Shown: positions 19,340-30,230, counted from the stretch's first letter. The stretch is DNA of 64,000 nucleotides from Chaetoderma sp. LZ-2023a (GCA_034401795.1 JAVVLW010001350.1:1-64000); one strand, 5' to 3'. Notes: generated by a model from the sequence alone, not told the origin. Program-made: numbers and translations.

Positions 19340-19531
19340 GCCAATAAATTAGCAAAGAGGAAGTGCTAGTCTGCGCATGCGCGGTGGTGGGGCTGGCATC
19401 CGCCAGACTACGCTCTGACTCCCTGCCCAGTAGGGGCACCTAACTGTTTTAATCTGAGTGTTTATTGAGTGAAAGCCAATATTTAGCAATATCAAAAGTA
19501 TTAGGGAGGTAAGTATACTCTTGATGTGAAA
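19340..19531 (-). repeat. Right ITR of DIRS copy 1
   Basis: Exact inverse of the inner part of 5463-5677, including GCGCATGCGC (19373-19382) and GGAAGTGCTAG. It ends ATTAGGGAGGTAAGTATACT then GATGTGAAA at 19531, followed by LINE sequence. Confidence 0.88.
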
Positions 19532-19915
19532 TCTTCAATAGCAGATTATGCAGAGGATTTAAAACTCGAAAAATATCTAATCTCTCTCCCAGAAAAGCTA
19601 TCAAAAATACTCTGTAAATTTCGAACCATTAACCACCGACTACCAATAGCAGAGGGGAGGTGTGCAGGTATCGTTCCCAGACATGAACGTTTTTTGCAAT
19701 CTATGTGACCTAAATGTATTAGGCGATGAATTCCACTAATTATTTGGATGTCCTGAAATAAATGCAGAGAAGAATGTATGTTCCTAACTATTATACACTT
19801 CGCCAAAATACACATAAAATGTATCAACTTTTCAATACAAAAACCCGCAAAACAATAATAGCTCTCTGTAAATATACTGACATCATTATAAATAAGTTTA
19901 AAAAGAAGAAATGAT
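19532..19915 (+). pseudogene. Same LINE, 3' part after the DIRS insertions
   Basis: Immediately after the right end of DIRS copy 1 the plus strand reads LEKYLISLPEKLSKILCKFR then TINHRLPIAEGRCAGI, then in another frame FCNLCDLNVLGDEFH (a Cys-rich knuckle), then NTKTRKTIIALCKYTDIIIN and a lysine-rich end. This is the usual C-terminal order of this LINE type, so it is the missing end of the RT at 4637-5462. Frameshifts and stops show it is dead. Confidence 0.82.
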
Positions 19916-20728
<813 letters not shown>

Positions 20729-20738
20729 TTAACATATA

Positions 20739-20980
20739 TTAACTCGTTCATGGTCAAAATGTTAAAGACAAATTTACATTTTTCCTCAGTCAATCTCCAT
20801 TTGCAGGCCAAGAAAACTATTTTTTTAAATTTACCACTGGAATGACTGGCTCGTTTATAGAGCCAGTTATTTGCAAAGGTAAATTTTTTAAAATAGTTTT
20901 TTCCTGGCCTGCAAATGATGGACATTCCTCAAGACAACTGAGGAGGCCGGTTTTGGCCGGCTTGACCATCAAAGGGTTAA
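20739..20980. repeat. Palindromic MITE with AAAGGGTTAA end (piggyBac-like?)
   Basis: The left arm CCATTTGCAGGCCAAGAAAA and the right arm TTTTTTCCTGGCCTGCAAAT fold back around a centre GAATGACTGGCTC/GAGCCAGT. The right end is AAAGGGTTAA and the left end a decayed TTAACTCGTT. It has relatives at 20981-21240 (partial), 21835-21920 (partial) and 50102-50326 (complete). Confidence 0.6.
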
Positions 20981-22145
20981 CAATTAAATCGGACAAAGCC
21001 GGCCGCTGCAGTGCTCTTGTGAAATCTGCAGAACAAGAGAAAACTTTTTTTGAGAATTTACCACTGGAATGGCTGGCTCAATAACTGACATAACTGAGCC
21101 AATCATTAAAGTGGACAATTTTAAAAAATAGTCATCTTTTGTTCTGCAAATGTAGATTTTCTATGTTCATTTCTCAATGTGAATCTACATAATCTTTCTC
21201 TAACTAAAACTATATGATTAACACTTAAATGGCCAAATTTGCTCAAGAAAATATCAATTTCTTAGAGAAAATGTCCAGTTAAAGTTATCTTGTCTTGGCC
21301 TGCAAATGGACATTCCACAAGACGACAGCTGATGCTGAGCTAGGCTTGACCAGTATAGCTGTATAACCTGGCTATAGCACACTCACCCAAAACTGGTCAC
21401 TATTGATCAGTGGTCACTCAATCAGGGATGAGTGGCAACTGAAGAAAAACACTGAAATTCACTGAGTAAAGACTGAAAAACACCTACACCTCTTAGAAAA
21501 AGGTTATATTTAAAGGTATTTAATCAAAGGCAGAAACTTTTGAAATCCCAATTTTAGCCAAAAACACTGAAATCAGTGAATCCACTGAAACCTCGTGTAT
21601 GCTAAGTACTCGTGCATGATCAATACAACTCAATTTTTGGGGAGCACCATCTTATAGCGATGGCGACATATGTCTTGGCGTGCGCGATTAAATGAAAAAT
21701 CGTGATTATGTTTTAAACCATGAAATTATATCATTAAAAATTAAATAATCATAAATAAATTATATTCAATCTATTGCATAAAATATTTCAAAACCTACCT
21801 TTTAATTACTCTTTAATCTGGTCGGTCATGAAAACTTACATTTTGCTCAGTGAAGACTATTTTTGAAAATGTATCACTGGAATGACTGGCTCAAGAATAG
21901 TCTTCTCTTGCCCTGCAAATGAACTTTTCTAAACACCATTGCAGCTTTCGTCATTGATATTCTTTTGTTGTTATGTCTGGGTAATTTGTATCCAAGCTGA
22001 TTAATCGAGTAATCACAATTATTTTCAAATAATCGATTGTGATCACTCAAATCAATAATCACACAAGCCTAACTATGACGACAGCAATAACCATGATGGC
22101 AGTGACAATGGCGATGACTCAGGTATGTGTGAATGGGATACAAAC
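20981..22145. other. CDK8 intron 5 with decayed palindromic repeats
   Basis: There is no gene. A second palindromic unit lies around 21010-21160 (GAACAAGAGAAAACT.. facing ATCTTTTGTTCTGCAAAT) and a fragment at 21835-21920. An AT-rich segment with ATCGATT and GATTAATCG motifs lies at 21990-22060. Confidence 0.5.
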
Positions 22146-22203
22146 CTATTTTAACTCTGCCTCGCTCAGGACCTTCTCCCATCACTAAAATATTAGCAGG
22201 TTT
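22146..22203 (-). CDS. CDK8: CDK8 exon 5 (KPANILVMGEGPERGRVKI)
   Basis: A 58-nt exon encoding KPANILVMGEGPERGRVKI plus one base. It completes the HRDLKPAN catalytic loop begun in exon 4; the Asn coordinates magnesium. GEGPERGRVKI is essentially identical to vertebrate CDK8. The acceptor is TTTCAG and the donor GTTTGT, which departs from the usual GTRAGT. Its small size and the 22-kb upstream intron full of mobile elements make it a likely place for splicing errors. Confidence 0.94.
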
Positions 22204-22430
22204 CTGAAACAAATATTATTGAGATTATTATCAATCACTGTTGATGAAATATCAATTTAGTGTGAAAAAAAAATCATTTTATTAACCAGATTTCATAAAA
22301 TTTATAAGATGATTTAAACTGATTGCTTTTAAGAGTACTTTCTTAATTCTTCGTCACGAATGCATAATTGATGACGGCCTAATCATTGTTGTATGAATAC
22401 TATGTCTTTTTATTATTTAATAAACATACT

Positions 22431-22518
22431 GTTGAATATTTTGAAACTAATCTGACTGGGTGCTGTTGCTGCCATAAACAGCAACAGCACCAAGCCAAAT
22501 TAGTTTCAAAATATTCAA
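22431..22518. repeat. Foldback mini-element, GTTGAATATTTTGAAA type (copy 1)
   Basis: The left arm GTTGAATATTTTGAAACTAA is mirrored by TTAGTTTCAAAATATTCAA, with inner arms GGTGCTGTTGCTG and CAGCAACAGCACC. The whole 88 bp forms one near-perfect hairpin. Related half-copies lie at 22624-22710 and 22735-22785. Confidence 0.75.
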
Positions 22519-22855
22519 GCTTACCTGGATAGTTTTCTGGAAATTGATAGTCATGGAGTTCGGGGATTGATCGATCCCAACACAGGCGAAGTGTGGGTGG
22601 AGCTTAGCTAAAGGGAGATGACCTGTTGAGTATTTTGAAGTTAATTTCACTCGGACCTGTTGTTGTTGTTGACTTTTTATTACCTGTCAAATTAGCTTTG
22701 AAATATTCTATATGGCTAATTACATGGATATGCGTATTTTGAATTCAGATTCTTGAAAATTAGTTTCAAAATATTCAACACCTAATTTGACTGGGATTTA
22801 TTGATGTCAATGGTTTCAAAATATCCACTAGCTTTTTAGGTATACTGTTATATAT

Positions 22856-22901
22856 ATGATGATGATGATGGTGAAGATGATGATGATGGTGGTGGTGATG
22901 C

Positions 22902-22945
<44 letters not shown>

Positions 22946-23099
22946 GTGAAGATGATGATGATGATTATGCTGCTGCTGCTGCTGATGATGATGATGATGA
23001 TATTGATGCTGGTGGTGATGAAGCTGACGATAATGATGACAATGATTATGCTGCTGCTGCTGCTGGTGATGATGATGATCATGACGATGATTATGCTGC

Positions 23100-23141
<42 letters not shown>

Positions 23142-23162
23142 CGACGATGATTAGGCTGCTGC

Positions 23163-23221
<59 letters not shown>

Positions 23222-23462
23222 TTGATGCTGATGACGATTACGATGATGATGATGACGATGATTATGCTGCTGCTGCTGATAATGATGATGATGATGATTA
23301 TGCTGCTGCTGCTGCTGCTGATGATGATAATGATGCTGATGATGTTGATGATGCTGATGAAGCTGACGATAATGATGATGGTGGTGGTGATGCTGATGAT
23401 GATGATGATGAAGCTGACGATAATGATGCTGCTGCTGATGATGATGATGATGACGATGATGA
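22856..23462. repeat. Compound trinucleotide microsatellite (GAT/GCT)n
   Basis: About 600 bp of GATGATGAT runs interspersed with GCTGCTGCT blocks. Long open frames on both strands (His/Gln-rich on minus, Met-rich on plus) are a trivial consequence of the repeat. It lies in CDK8 intron 4. Confidence 0.95.
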
Positions 23463-23899
23463 CTGTGTTCTGCAGGTGAAGAAGTGAATACTTCCTTCAG
23501 CTGCAATCAGATTTTCTTCAAGCTTCTCCATTGTGTCTTGTCCACTGGAAGGATCCTAAGCTGTTTTAGGTTCTTTATCATCTTTAGTGGTCTTAAATCA
23601 CAGACACTAACCCTTTAGCCACTGAAATACTAGTGTCACAATCACACAACACTGATAGCAATCCATAATTAAGACACCAGAATTTCAGAGGTAATTGAGT
23701 TAATATCTTTGATTTTAATTGCAAAGTCTGAATTCATGAATCCCGCTTCACAATCAATCATATGATGCCATAATCATCGACGTGATGTGTAAGCTGACGT
23801 TATAATCAATTACGTCATGAATCACTCGATTTAGTCCATCTTAAACGCTTAATAGTCCATCAGGCTGTATGAATTGTATGTCTTTACTATTTAATAAAT

Positions 23900-23981
23900 A
23901 TGCTGAATCTTTTAAACCACATGTAATTTGACTGGGCGCTGTTGCTGTTGCAGTCAAATTAGTTCCAAAATATCCAACAGT
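23900..23981. repeat. Foldback mini-element, GTTGAATATTTTGAAA type (copy 2, diverged)
   Basis: AATTTGACTGGGCGCTGTTG faces CAGTCAAATTAGTTCCAAAA; the outer arms are GCTGAATCTTTTAAA and AAAATATCCAACAG. It is shorter and more diverged than the copy at 22431. Confidence 0.6.
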
Positions 23982-25745
23982 TTACCTGTATAGTTTTCTG
24001 GTAATTGAGATTCAAGGAGTTCATGGATCGATCCCAACATGTGCGAAGTATCAGTGGAGCTTGGCTAAAGATGGACATGGAATAGATAAATCTGTGTTTA
24101 TTCCTTAGCATACTGTTGACTATTTTTTCAAGCATACCATTTTTATTTGAGGAAAGTATGCTAGTTTGTATTGGACGCCGGATAAATTTTGGCCAAAACT
24201 CTCCCCAAAGATTCTTATACTCATAGGACACATAGAGAAATTGAAATCCATTCTCTAAAATGGTTAAAACTCATAGAACCTATCACGAAAATTGAACGCA
24301 ATTTCAGTACACATGCTTACCGCTATACCACTATGTTCAATGTACGCCTAAAAAATATCATCATGGAAGTGAAATTATTAATGGCAAATTGTTAAAACTG
24401 GCCTAATATCACGTATCTTCAACAAACATCATTTATTCCACCCAAAATAAATGTTACTTTTGACATAAAATGTTGCCTAGAAAATATAGAAATCACGTAA
24501 CATTAGGAATGTGATAAGATCACCAGTTGTGCTTACTAGATTTCTTCTAATATCTGCCATTCCCCAACTGAATTTATCCAATCAGAACAGAGACATAACA
24601 TTTCTCCTCAGAAAAAATTAGTAATGGAACAGTGTTTTCTCTCATATTGCGCATTAATTTTGTAATATCGACCAACATTAAATGATCCAAAACGGAATCA
24701 AGATGTATGACAAAAATTGCTTGAAAGTCTGAGAAGTAAAATAATATAAAGCGCTTCTTAAGTTGGCGAGCCGCTGGCTCTTTTGCGATTGGGGGCGCCA
24801 TGTTCTCGCGAGATCTCACATGGGAGTTTAATAGCAAACGGGTTCGGATCAGACTTAAAGTACAATACTTAGTTCCTATCACACAATAATAAGATATTTA
24901 ATTCCGAGTACTGAGTTCAGAATATTTATATTCGAGTACTCACTCTAATTAAAAATAATCTTTTGCGATTTGAGGGGAATCATGTGATTTATATCATTTC
25001 TGGACGCCCTTTTATGTCAAATTCAGGATTAATTTTGATGTAATAAATGATCTTTATTAATGGATACGCAATATTTAGGCGCTCCAAATTAATAATTTCG
25101 CTACCACGCTGATATTTTGAGGTATACATTAAACATAGTCGTATGGGGGGGTGGGGGGTGGGGGGGGCCCCGAGGCGAGAATTTGTAGCATGTGAATATG
25201 AGTTAAATTTTCGTGGTATCATTTGAAATTTTTTTTTACGAAACCTTAGACCAAAAAAGTGTGCTAAAAAAATTATAGGACGCAACCCTCTTCCTAGAAC
25301 ATGTAATATGACCAACGAAATGCGTCCTTAGTCGCGATTTAACGGTAATTGAATTGGAAGACATTGCTAGCAGCCTTCTTCTTCTTTTCGTTCGCTGATC
25401 ATACCGCCAGTCCTGTAAGTGACTATCGACATGATCATAAGCGGCCTAATCCAATACAATTGTGTTCAAAATATTCAACACAACATTTCTTACTAACAAA
25501 CATGTTTCCGTTTTTTTGCTTGGAAAAGATTTCAACGTAACCCGATCTGTACCACAGAATGTAGAAGCTGTAGTGATAAAGCTTTAGCTTTTTAACCATG
25601 TAGCCACATGCTCCCCTAAAATCAAAACTTCAGGGGCCTAGTCAATTTTTACAAGGGCGCCTATCTTATAATTATGATGCATCGGCACACAAGATACTAC
25701 ATTTAAAAACACAGGATATAATAATTTAAGATTTACTAATATATA
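23982..25745. other. Intron 4 DNA without a recognised gene
   Basis: Mostly AT-rich. It contains a G-rich tract at 25144-25170 and a 61-bp stretch (25378-25438) that recurs inverted inside DIRS family B at 36386-36446. The only promoter-like feature is the TCTCGCGAGA site listed separately. Confidence 0.5.
24804..24813 (-). promoter_or_regulatory. TCTCGCGAGA palindrome 2 bp upstream of an ATG
   Basis: TCTCGCGAGA is a known core-promoter palindrome of metazoan housekeeping genes. Here it is followed on the minus strand by AC and ATGG opening MAPPIAKEPAARQLKKR. I recognise no protein, and the frame soon becomes AT-rich. It could be an intronic promoter, a retrocopied first exon, or chance. Confidence 0.3.
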
Positions 25746-25769
25746 CACCTGTGCAAAAGTTAAGCACCA
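25746..25769 (+). repeat. Left terminal inverted repeat of the Tc1 element
   Basis: CACCTGTGCAAAAGTTAAGC plus CACC-type continuation, preceded by TA. Identical to the inverse of 27379-27402. Confidence 0.93.
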
Positions 25770-26067
25770 CCCTATTTTTACGCACATGCGAGGGTATATT
25801 CATGTGCTATGAAGAAAGCAATAGCATAAACATTTATGTACCCATCCATCTTAGTGCAAGAGGTAATAATGCAACTAGAGGAATGCTGATTATGATGGTG
25901 GGGAAACACTGTATGTTTTTGTTGGAACTTGAAAACGAGGCCTGAATATGGTTACGTTGACACAACTGACAACTATTGCCCTACAGTTGACACACGTGGC
26001 TAGATTGTCATTAATGGTGTCTGAAAACGAAGTTTAACATCTGTGCACGAGTTTGAGACTGTCATTA

Positions 26068-27093
26068 TTAATACCGGGTATATCCACCTTGTGCCTGGAT
26101 GACGGCCTGGACACGACGTCTCATGCTGGTCACCAACCGACTGATACGCCATTGTGGTATTCGTTGCCATTCAAGATGGAGTGTGTCTGTTAATTCCTGT
26201 AGGTTCTGCACAGGAGGATCCCTCCTTCTCACCATGTTTCCCAGAATGTCCCAGATATGCTCAATAGGGTTCATGTCAGGGCTCCTTGCTGGCCATGGTA
26301 GGGTTTCGATGGCATTCTGGTGGAGGTATTCATGCACAGCTCTAGCACGATGTGGTCGGGCGTTGTCATCCATGAATATAGGGTGGGTTCCAGGTGCATG
26401 ATTTACAAAATGAGGGACCACAACTCTATCCAGTATGGAATCTTGATATCTTTGTCCATTTCGTGTTCCAGGTACAGTCAACAGATCCAGCTTACAATCA
26501 AATGAGATGCACCCCCATATCATAACGGAACCTCCACCAAATGGAACTTCTTCCATGATGTTACGTTGGTCGTACGCCGTGCGTCTGGACCTCCATACAC
26601 GAGTTCGACCATCTGTGGCATGAAGCAGGAACCGACTTTCATCGGACCAGTGTACCCGTCTCCAGGATCTCATGTTCCAGTGTCTTCTTTCGTTGCACCA
26701 CCTCAGACGCTCCTCTTTGTGGTGTGCAGTGAGGAGAGGATGTCTGACAGGTCTCCTAGCTTTCATGCGAGCAGCACACAGTCTCCTTTTGACGGTACAC
26801 ATTGACACTCTATTGCGCGTTTCCTGTTGCTGGCTGAGCACTCTGCTGTTGGTGAATGGAGATCTCCTAACAAGGCGTACTAGGGCTCGATCATCACAGG
26901 CAGTAGTCTTCTTCGGTCTTCCAGATCTAGGCCTGTCCTTCACCTCGTTAGTTTGCCCATGTTTTGCAATCAAACGACTGATTACAGTATGGTTAATGTT
27001 CAGCTGTCTGCCAATCTCTCTGCATGACATACCAGTGGTATGCATGCCTATGATTTGCCATTTCACACTATCACTTAACCTTCGTCTTGCCAT
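26068..27093 (-). CDS. Tc1-like transposase (DD34E), 341 aa
   Basis: This protein cuts and pastes the surrounding element. Residues 1-50 hold a paired-type helix-turn-helix (SCREIGRQLNINHTVISRLI), followed by a GRPR-like linker RPRSGRPKKTT (54-64) and a second DNA-binding half (about 70-125). The catalytic triad is Asp151 (HWSDESRF), Asp243 (FMDDNARPHRA) and Glu278 (SPDMNPIEHIWD), with exactly 34 residues between the last two, the Tc1 signature. The glycine box FGGGSVMIWGCIS (185-197) is present. No stop or frameshift is seen; the start MARRRLSDSVKWQI is typical. The length fits the family (about 340 aa). Confidence 0.95.
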   Translation of the reverse strand: MARRRLSDSVKWQIIGMHTTGMSCREIGRQLNINHTVISRLIAKHGQTNEVKDRPRSGRPKKTTACDDRALVRLVRRSPFTNSRVLSQQQETRNRVSMCTVKRRLCAARMKARRPVRHPLLTAHHKEERLRWCNERRHWNMRSWRRVHWSDESRFLLHATDGRTRVWRSRRTAYDQRNIMEEVPFGGGSVMIWGCISFDCKLDLLTVPGTRNGQRYQDSILDRVVVPHFVNHAPGTHPIFMDDNARPHRARAVHEYLHQNAIETLPWPARSPDMNPIEHIWDILGNMVRRRDPPVQNLQELTDTLHLEWQRIPQWRISRLVTSMRRRVQAVIQAQGGYTRY

Positions 27094-27378
27094 AGCGGTT
27101 CACAATCAAGAGCTAATTCTCTCTGTACAAATAAACCACGGTCATGAACACAAAATCCCTAATCTTGTCGCCTAAATCTGTATGTAATGTTCTACACCTC
27201 AAACTGGACTTTTACATAACTGAACACGTGTGCTGTTTCCCACCACGCACGGACATCAAGCGGCGTGAAGTCATGCATGCATGTGCATTTCGTACTTGGA
27301 ATTATGTCAGCTAACGCGGGGACAAAAAGTATGGCAGCCTAGTTGTACCATCATGTTTCTACGTTCTATTGTTTTTGC

Positions 27379-27402
27379 TGGTGCTTAACTTTTGCACAGG
27401 TG
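27379..27402 (-). repeat. Right terminal inverted repeat of the Tc1 element
   Basis: Ends CTTTTGCACAGGTG followed by TA; a 24-bp exact inverse of the left end. Confidence 0.93.
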
Positions 27403-27499
27403 TATAGAATGCGTTAAATAAGTTGCTTTCAAGCTTAAACATAGCTTTCAACGATAAATTACAAGTATCTCAATTTCACAGCAAATGAATAAAAAAACT

Positions 27500-28210
27500 G
27501 CTGAACATTTTTAAACTACAGTCTACCATGATAGAATGCATCTAGTCAAATTTGGCTGAAATATGTCACGCAGCTCAGGAGGAGTAGCATTTTGACCATT
27601 TCCGAATGATTTTTCATAAAATCTAAGGTTTTCACCCAAAAAATTGATCAATCAAAATTCTGAAAACATGATTTATCGCCTACCGCCACAGAATGCATCT
27701 AGTCAAATTTAGTTGAAATATGTCAAGCAGCTAAGGAAGAGTAGCATTTTGACCATTTCCGGTTGATTTTTCATACAATCTCAGATTTTCACCACAAAAA
27801 TTGATCAACCAAAATTCTGAAAAGAGTTCTAGAGCCTACCACCATAGAATGCATCGAGTTAAATTTGGTTGAAAAATGTCAAGCAGGTAAGGAGGAGTAG
27901 CATTTTGGCCATTTCCGGTAGATTTTTTTAAAAATCACAGATTTTCACCCAAAAAATTGATCAATCAAAATTCTGAAAAGATGTTTTAGACCCTACCACC
28001 ACAGAATGCATCTATACAGATTTGGTTGAAATATGTGAAGCAACTAAGGGGGAGTAGCATTTTGATCATTTCCGGTAGATTTTTCATAAAATCTCAGATT
28101 TTCACCCAAAAAATAGATCATTCAAAATTCTGAAAAAAAGGTCCGGAGGGTAGCAGCAACTTAGGATCATTCCAGCTAAATTTGGTTGAAAGCAGTCAAA
28201 CCGTTAAGGA
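27500..28210. repeat. 157-bp tandem repeat, about 4.5 units
   Basis: Unit landmarks AGAATGCATCTAG.. recur at 27531, 27688, 27844 and 28001, a spacing of 156-157 bp. Each unit has AGTAGCATTTTGACCATTTCC and TTTTCACCCAAAAAATTGAT. Units differ by about 5-10 percent. The array ends in the tail described next. Confidence 0.88.
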
Positions 28211-28302
28211 GATGCGATTTGACGGACGCACGATGACGGATGGACGGAGGACGGCTGCCATGGCACAAGCTCACTTGGCCTTTCAGGCCAGGTGAGCTAA
28301 TA
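28211..28302. repeat. GGACGGA-rich tail with AGCTCAC/GTGAGCT hairpin
   Basis: GACGGACGCACGATGACGGA and GGACGGAGGACGG are followed by the hairpin AGCTCACTTGGCC TTTCA GGCCAGGTGAGCT. I associate this tail with dispersed repeats abundant in molluscs, which would make the tandem array the body of that repeat. This is from memory only. Confidence 0.5.
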
Positions 28303-28462
28303 ATATGATTGGAAGCAGAAACCATTGCTGCCTTAGGAAGCAACACTGGCTTCCAGTCATATTAATTTCAAAATATTCCTCAGAATATGTTATACAGGAA
28401 GGCAGAAATGGCTTCCAGTCATATCAATTTCAAACTATTCAACAAAATATGCTATACATCAC
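28303..28462. repeat. Foldback mini-element, GTTGAATATTTTGAAA type (copy 3 and half copy)
   Basis: ATATGATTGGAAGCAG..CTGGCTTCCAGTCATAT, then TAATTTCAAAATATTC, followed by a repeated half GGCTTCCAGTCATATC..TTCAAACTATTCAAC. The inner arm sequence differs from the other copies, but the ends are the same type. Confidence 0.55.
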
Positions 28463-28682
28463 GAAAAAATGTACTTTTTAAGGATTGAAAGGGCTAATGA
28501 AACTGGCTCAACTATCAATAGAGTCATCCGATACATGTATATGATTTTCTATTCATAAACTTAAAATATGAATGCAAAAATTCAGGTTACACACCCCCCC
28601 CCCCCCCACCCTTGCTGGTGAGTTTGGGTAGGCAAGCCTAATATCCAGTAGCCATGCTGATCTTCATGACTGCTGAGTGCAG

Positions 28683-28793
28683 TGTTGTCACTGACCAGAT
28701 CTCTGTGCAGCACCCAGTGAGCATGCAAATAGTGAATGCTGCTATAGTGTTGTCACTGACCAGATCTCTGTGTAGCACCTGGTTAGCGGGTAA
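28683..28793 (-). repeat. Two extra copies of the CDK8 exon 4 3' end plus donor (64-bp units)
   Basis: GTGTTGTCACTGACCAGATC recurs at 28683, 28747 and, across the DIRS insertion, at 44141. On the minus strand the first unit reads IHYLHAHWVLHRDL followed by GTCAGT, like exon 4 itself. The second is cut at 28793 by DIRS family B; its remaining 18 bp (ATAGTGAATGCTGCTATA) follow the DIRS right end at 44123. These are pseudo-exons unless spliced. Confidence 0.88.
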
Positions 28794-29010
28794 TAAGAAA
28801 ATTTATCAAATTTCTTTTTCAGGAGTGAGATGACATACTTACCTCCCTAACACTCTTGATATACTAGTATATGGGCTCTAAATTCAATAATATTTAGAAT
28901 TATAAAAAGTTAGGTGCCCCTACAGGGCAGGTGGAATGTACACAGTCATGCACATGTCGGACCCCACCTCTGCGCATGCGCATACTGGTACTTCCATTAC
29001 TAAATATTGG
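28794..29010 (-). repeat. Left ITR of DIRS B1
   Basis: TAAGAAAATTTATCAAATTT, then GACATACTTACCTCCCTAAC, GTTAGGTGCCCCTACAGG, GCGCATGCGC (28972-28981) and GGTACTTCC. It is the inverse of 37091-37239 plus 44082-44122. Confidence 0.85.
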
Positions 29011-29081
29011 CTGACATAGAAGCAACTACTCAAATAACCAAAGGATCAGGCCTCCGTGCATTGGAGAGGCCAGGATTCTGT

Positions 29082-29176
29082 TAGGGAGGTAAGTATGTCA
29101 TCGCACTCGTGAAAAAGAAATTTGATAAATTTTCTTATTTCACATCATGAGAACATACTTACCTCCCTAACATGCT
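29082..29176 (-). repeat. Internal complementary region of DIRS B1
   Basis: GGTAAGTATGTCATCGCACT through AAATTTTCTTA complements the left terminus; TTTCACATCATGAGAACATA complements the right terminus. Confidence 0.85.
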
Positions 29177-29368
29177 TCATAAAAGCGAGAATTTGACAGT
29201 AAATTTGGCAGCAGGGAGGCAAGGTCCTAAAACCAGTCCACCTTCGAAGAGACTAGCTCTTTGAATTTTCTTTGAAACATCTGAAATTGTGTCTGAAACC
29301 ACAACCAGGAATAGAATTTTGCATCGGATAATCGACCAATGAAGAGACATTGATTGAATCAAAAAAGC

Positions 29369-30230
29369 ATCCGCTTTTGTTTCTACGAGAATTCTTAATA
29401 CTTACCAGATGTACTATTATGATAATGACTATTATCTAGTCTAGCTCAAAATAAACAATTAAAACTCCGCACTCTCCTGGTCCTGCCCATACTGTGTTCG
29501 GGAATTACCATAGCTCCTGGTACCGAGTCAATTCCCAATCACAGTCAGATTTGTCTTATATTTGCCTTGACAAACAGCGAAAGCAGCTTAGCCTCACCTC
29601 AGCGGGGCGGGGCGGCTGAGAATGGCCATAGTACATCTGGTAAGTATTAAGAATTCTTATAGAAACAAAAGCGGATGCTTTAATATATAATACTTACCAG
29701 ATGTATTATTATGATAAACTCCGGATTTCAACAGCCAAGAAATACCGGTGGGAGGAGGTGAGGCTCGAACCAGCACTCATCAACTATTCAACAGAGAAGG
29801 TTGTGAAGACTAGAACCCTGGCTTCGAATAATACTTACCAGATGTATTATTATGATAAACTCCGGATTTCAACAGCCAAGAAATACCGGTGGGAGGAGGT
29901 GAGGCTCGAACCAGCACTCATCAACTATTCAACAGAGAAGGTTGTGAAGACTAGAACCCTGGCATACGCTTGGGTTCTGCTATCTGACTCATAAAGTGCT
30001 AAACTTCCATGGTGTAGACCGCGCTCGCCACCCCCCCCCCCCTCTTTTGTCCGCACAAAATCCAGAGGGCTGTCGAAAAAATGGGATGCAACACCCACCA
30101 GACCCGTGTCAGCCCCAAGCCTCAGCTAGGGCAGTCCAATAGAGTGCAAAGAAGCTACTACAACTTCTAATTTTGAAAAAATATCAGTATATCGATTAAG
30201 TTTTCAAATTGGAATGAGTCTAATGTCTGT
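29369..30230 (-). mobile_element. Fragment of a third DIRS family (C): terminus and ICR
   Basis: AGCATCCGCTTTTGTTTCTA, then TTAATACTTACCAGATGTAC, reappears inverted at 29631-29680 (GTACATCTGGTAAGTATTAA.. AACAAAAGCGGATGCTTT), joined to AATACTTACCAGATGTATTA. This is the terminus-plus-ICR pattern of the other families with different sequence. Family B should have about 500 bp here and has about 1300, so the excess fits an inserted fragment. No genes remain. The right limit is uncertain. Confidence 0.6.
29689..29970. repeat. 141-bp perfect or near-perfect tandem duplication
   Basis: Two units, 29689-29829 and 29830-29970, both from AATACTTACCAGATGTATTA to TAGAACCCTGGC. They appear identical until the last bases. 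The duplicated block includes one ICR arm of the family C fragment. Confidence 0.9.

Larger units (their letters stand above)
5463..19531 (-). mobile_element. DIRS-type retrotransposon, family A, copy 1 (interrupted by copy 2)
   Basis: Left ITR 5463-5677 and right ITR 19340-19531 are exact inverse matches over about 170 bp, sharing variants absent from copy 2 (AATAAACACT, GTAGTCTGGCGGATGCCAG). Between them, after removing copy 2 (12233-19263), about 7.0 kb remain with ORF1, RT-RNase H and recombinase on the minus strand and an ICR at 5747-5845. The flanks on both sides are LINE sequence with no clear target duplication, typical of recombinase-mediated insertion. ORF1 carries a TAG and RT two small deletions, so this copy is probably inactive, though the recombinase frame is intact. 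Confidence 0.9.
25746..27402 (-). mobile_element. Tc1-like DNA transposon, 1657 bp, apparently complete
   Basis: 24-bp perfect terminal inverted repeats (CACCTGTGCAAAAGTTAAGC.. at 25746 and its inverse ending at 27402) are flanked by TA on both sides, the target duplication of the Tc1/mariner superfamily. A full-length transposase gene lies inside on the minus strand. Length, ends and open frame all agree with an intact element. Confidence 0.95.

Noticed and set aside
22775-23506. His/Gln-rich 243-codon frame (minus) and Met-rich 207-codon frame (plus)
   Set aside because: Both are translations of a GAT/GCT trinucleotide microsatellite, in which long open frames appear automatically; no splice, start context or flanking domain supports a gene.
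26099-27175. Plus-strand frames of 100 and 167 codons over the Tc1 transposase
   Set aside because: They are antisense shadows of the transposase gene.
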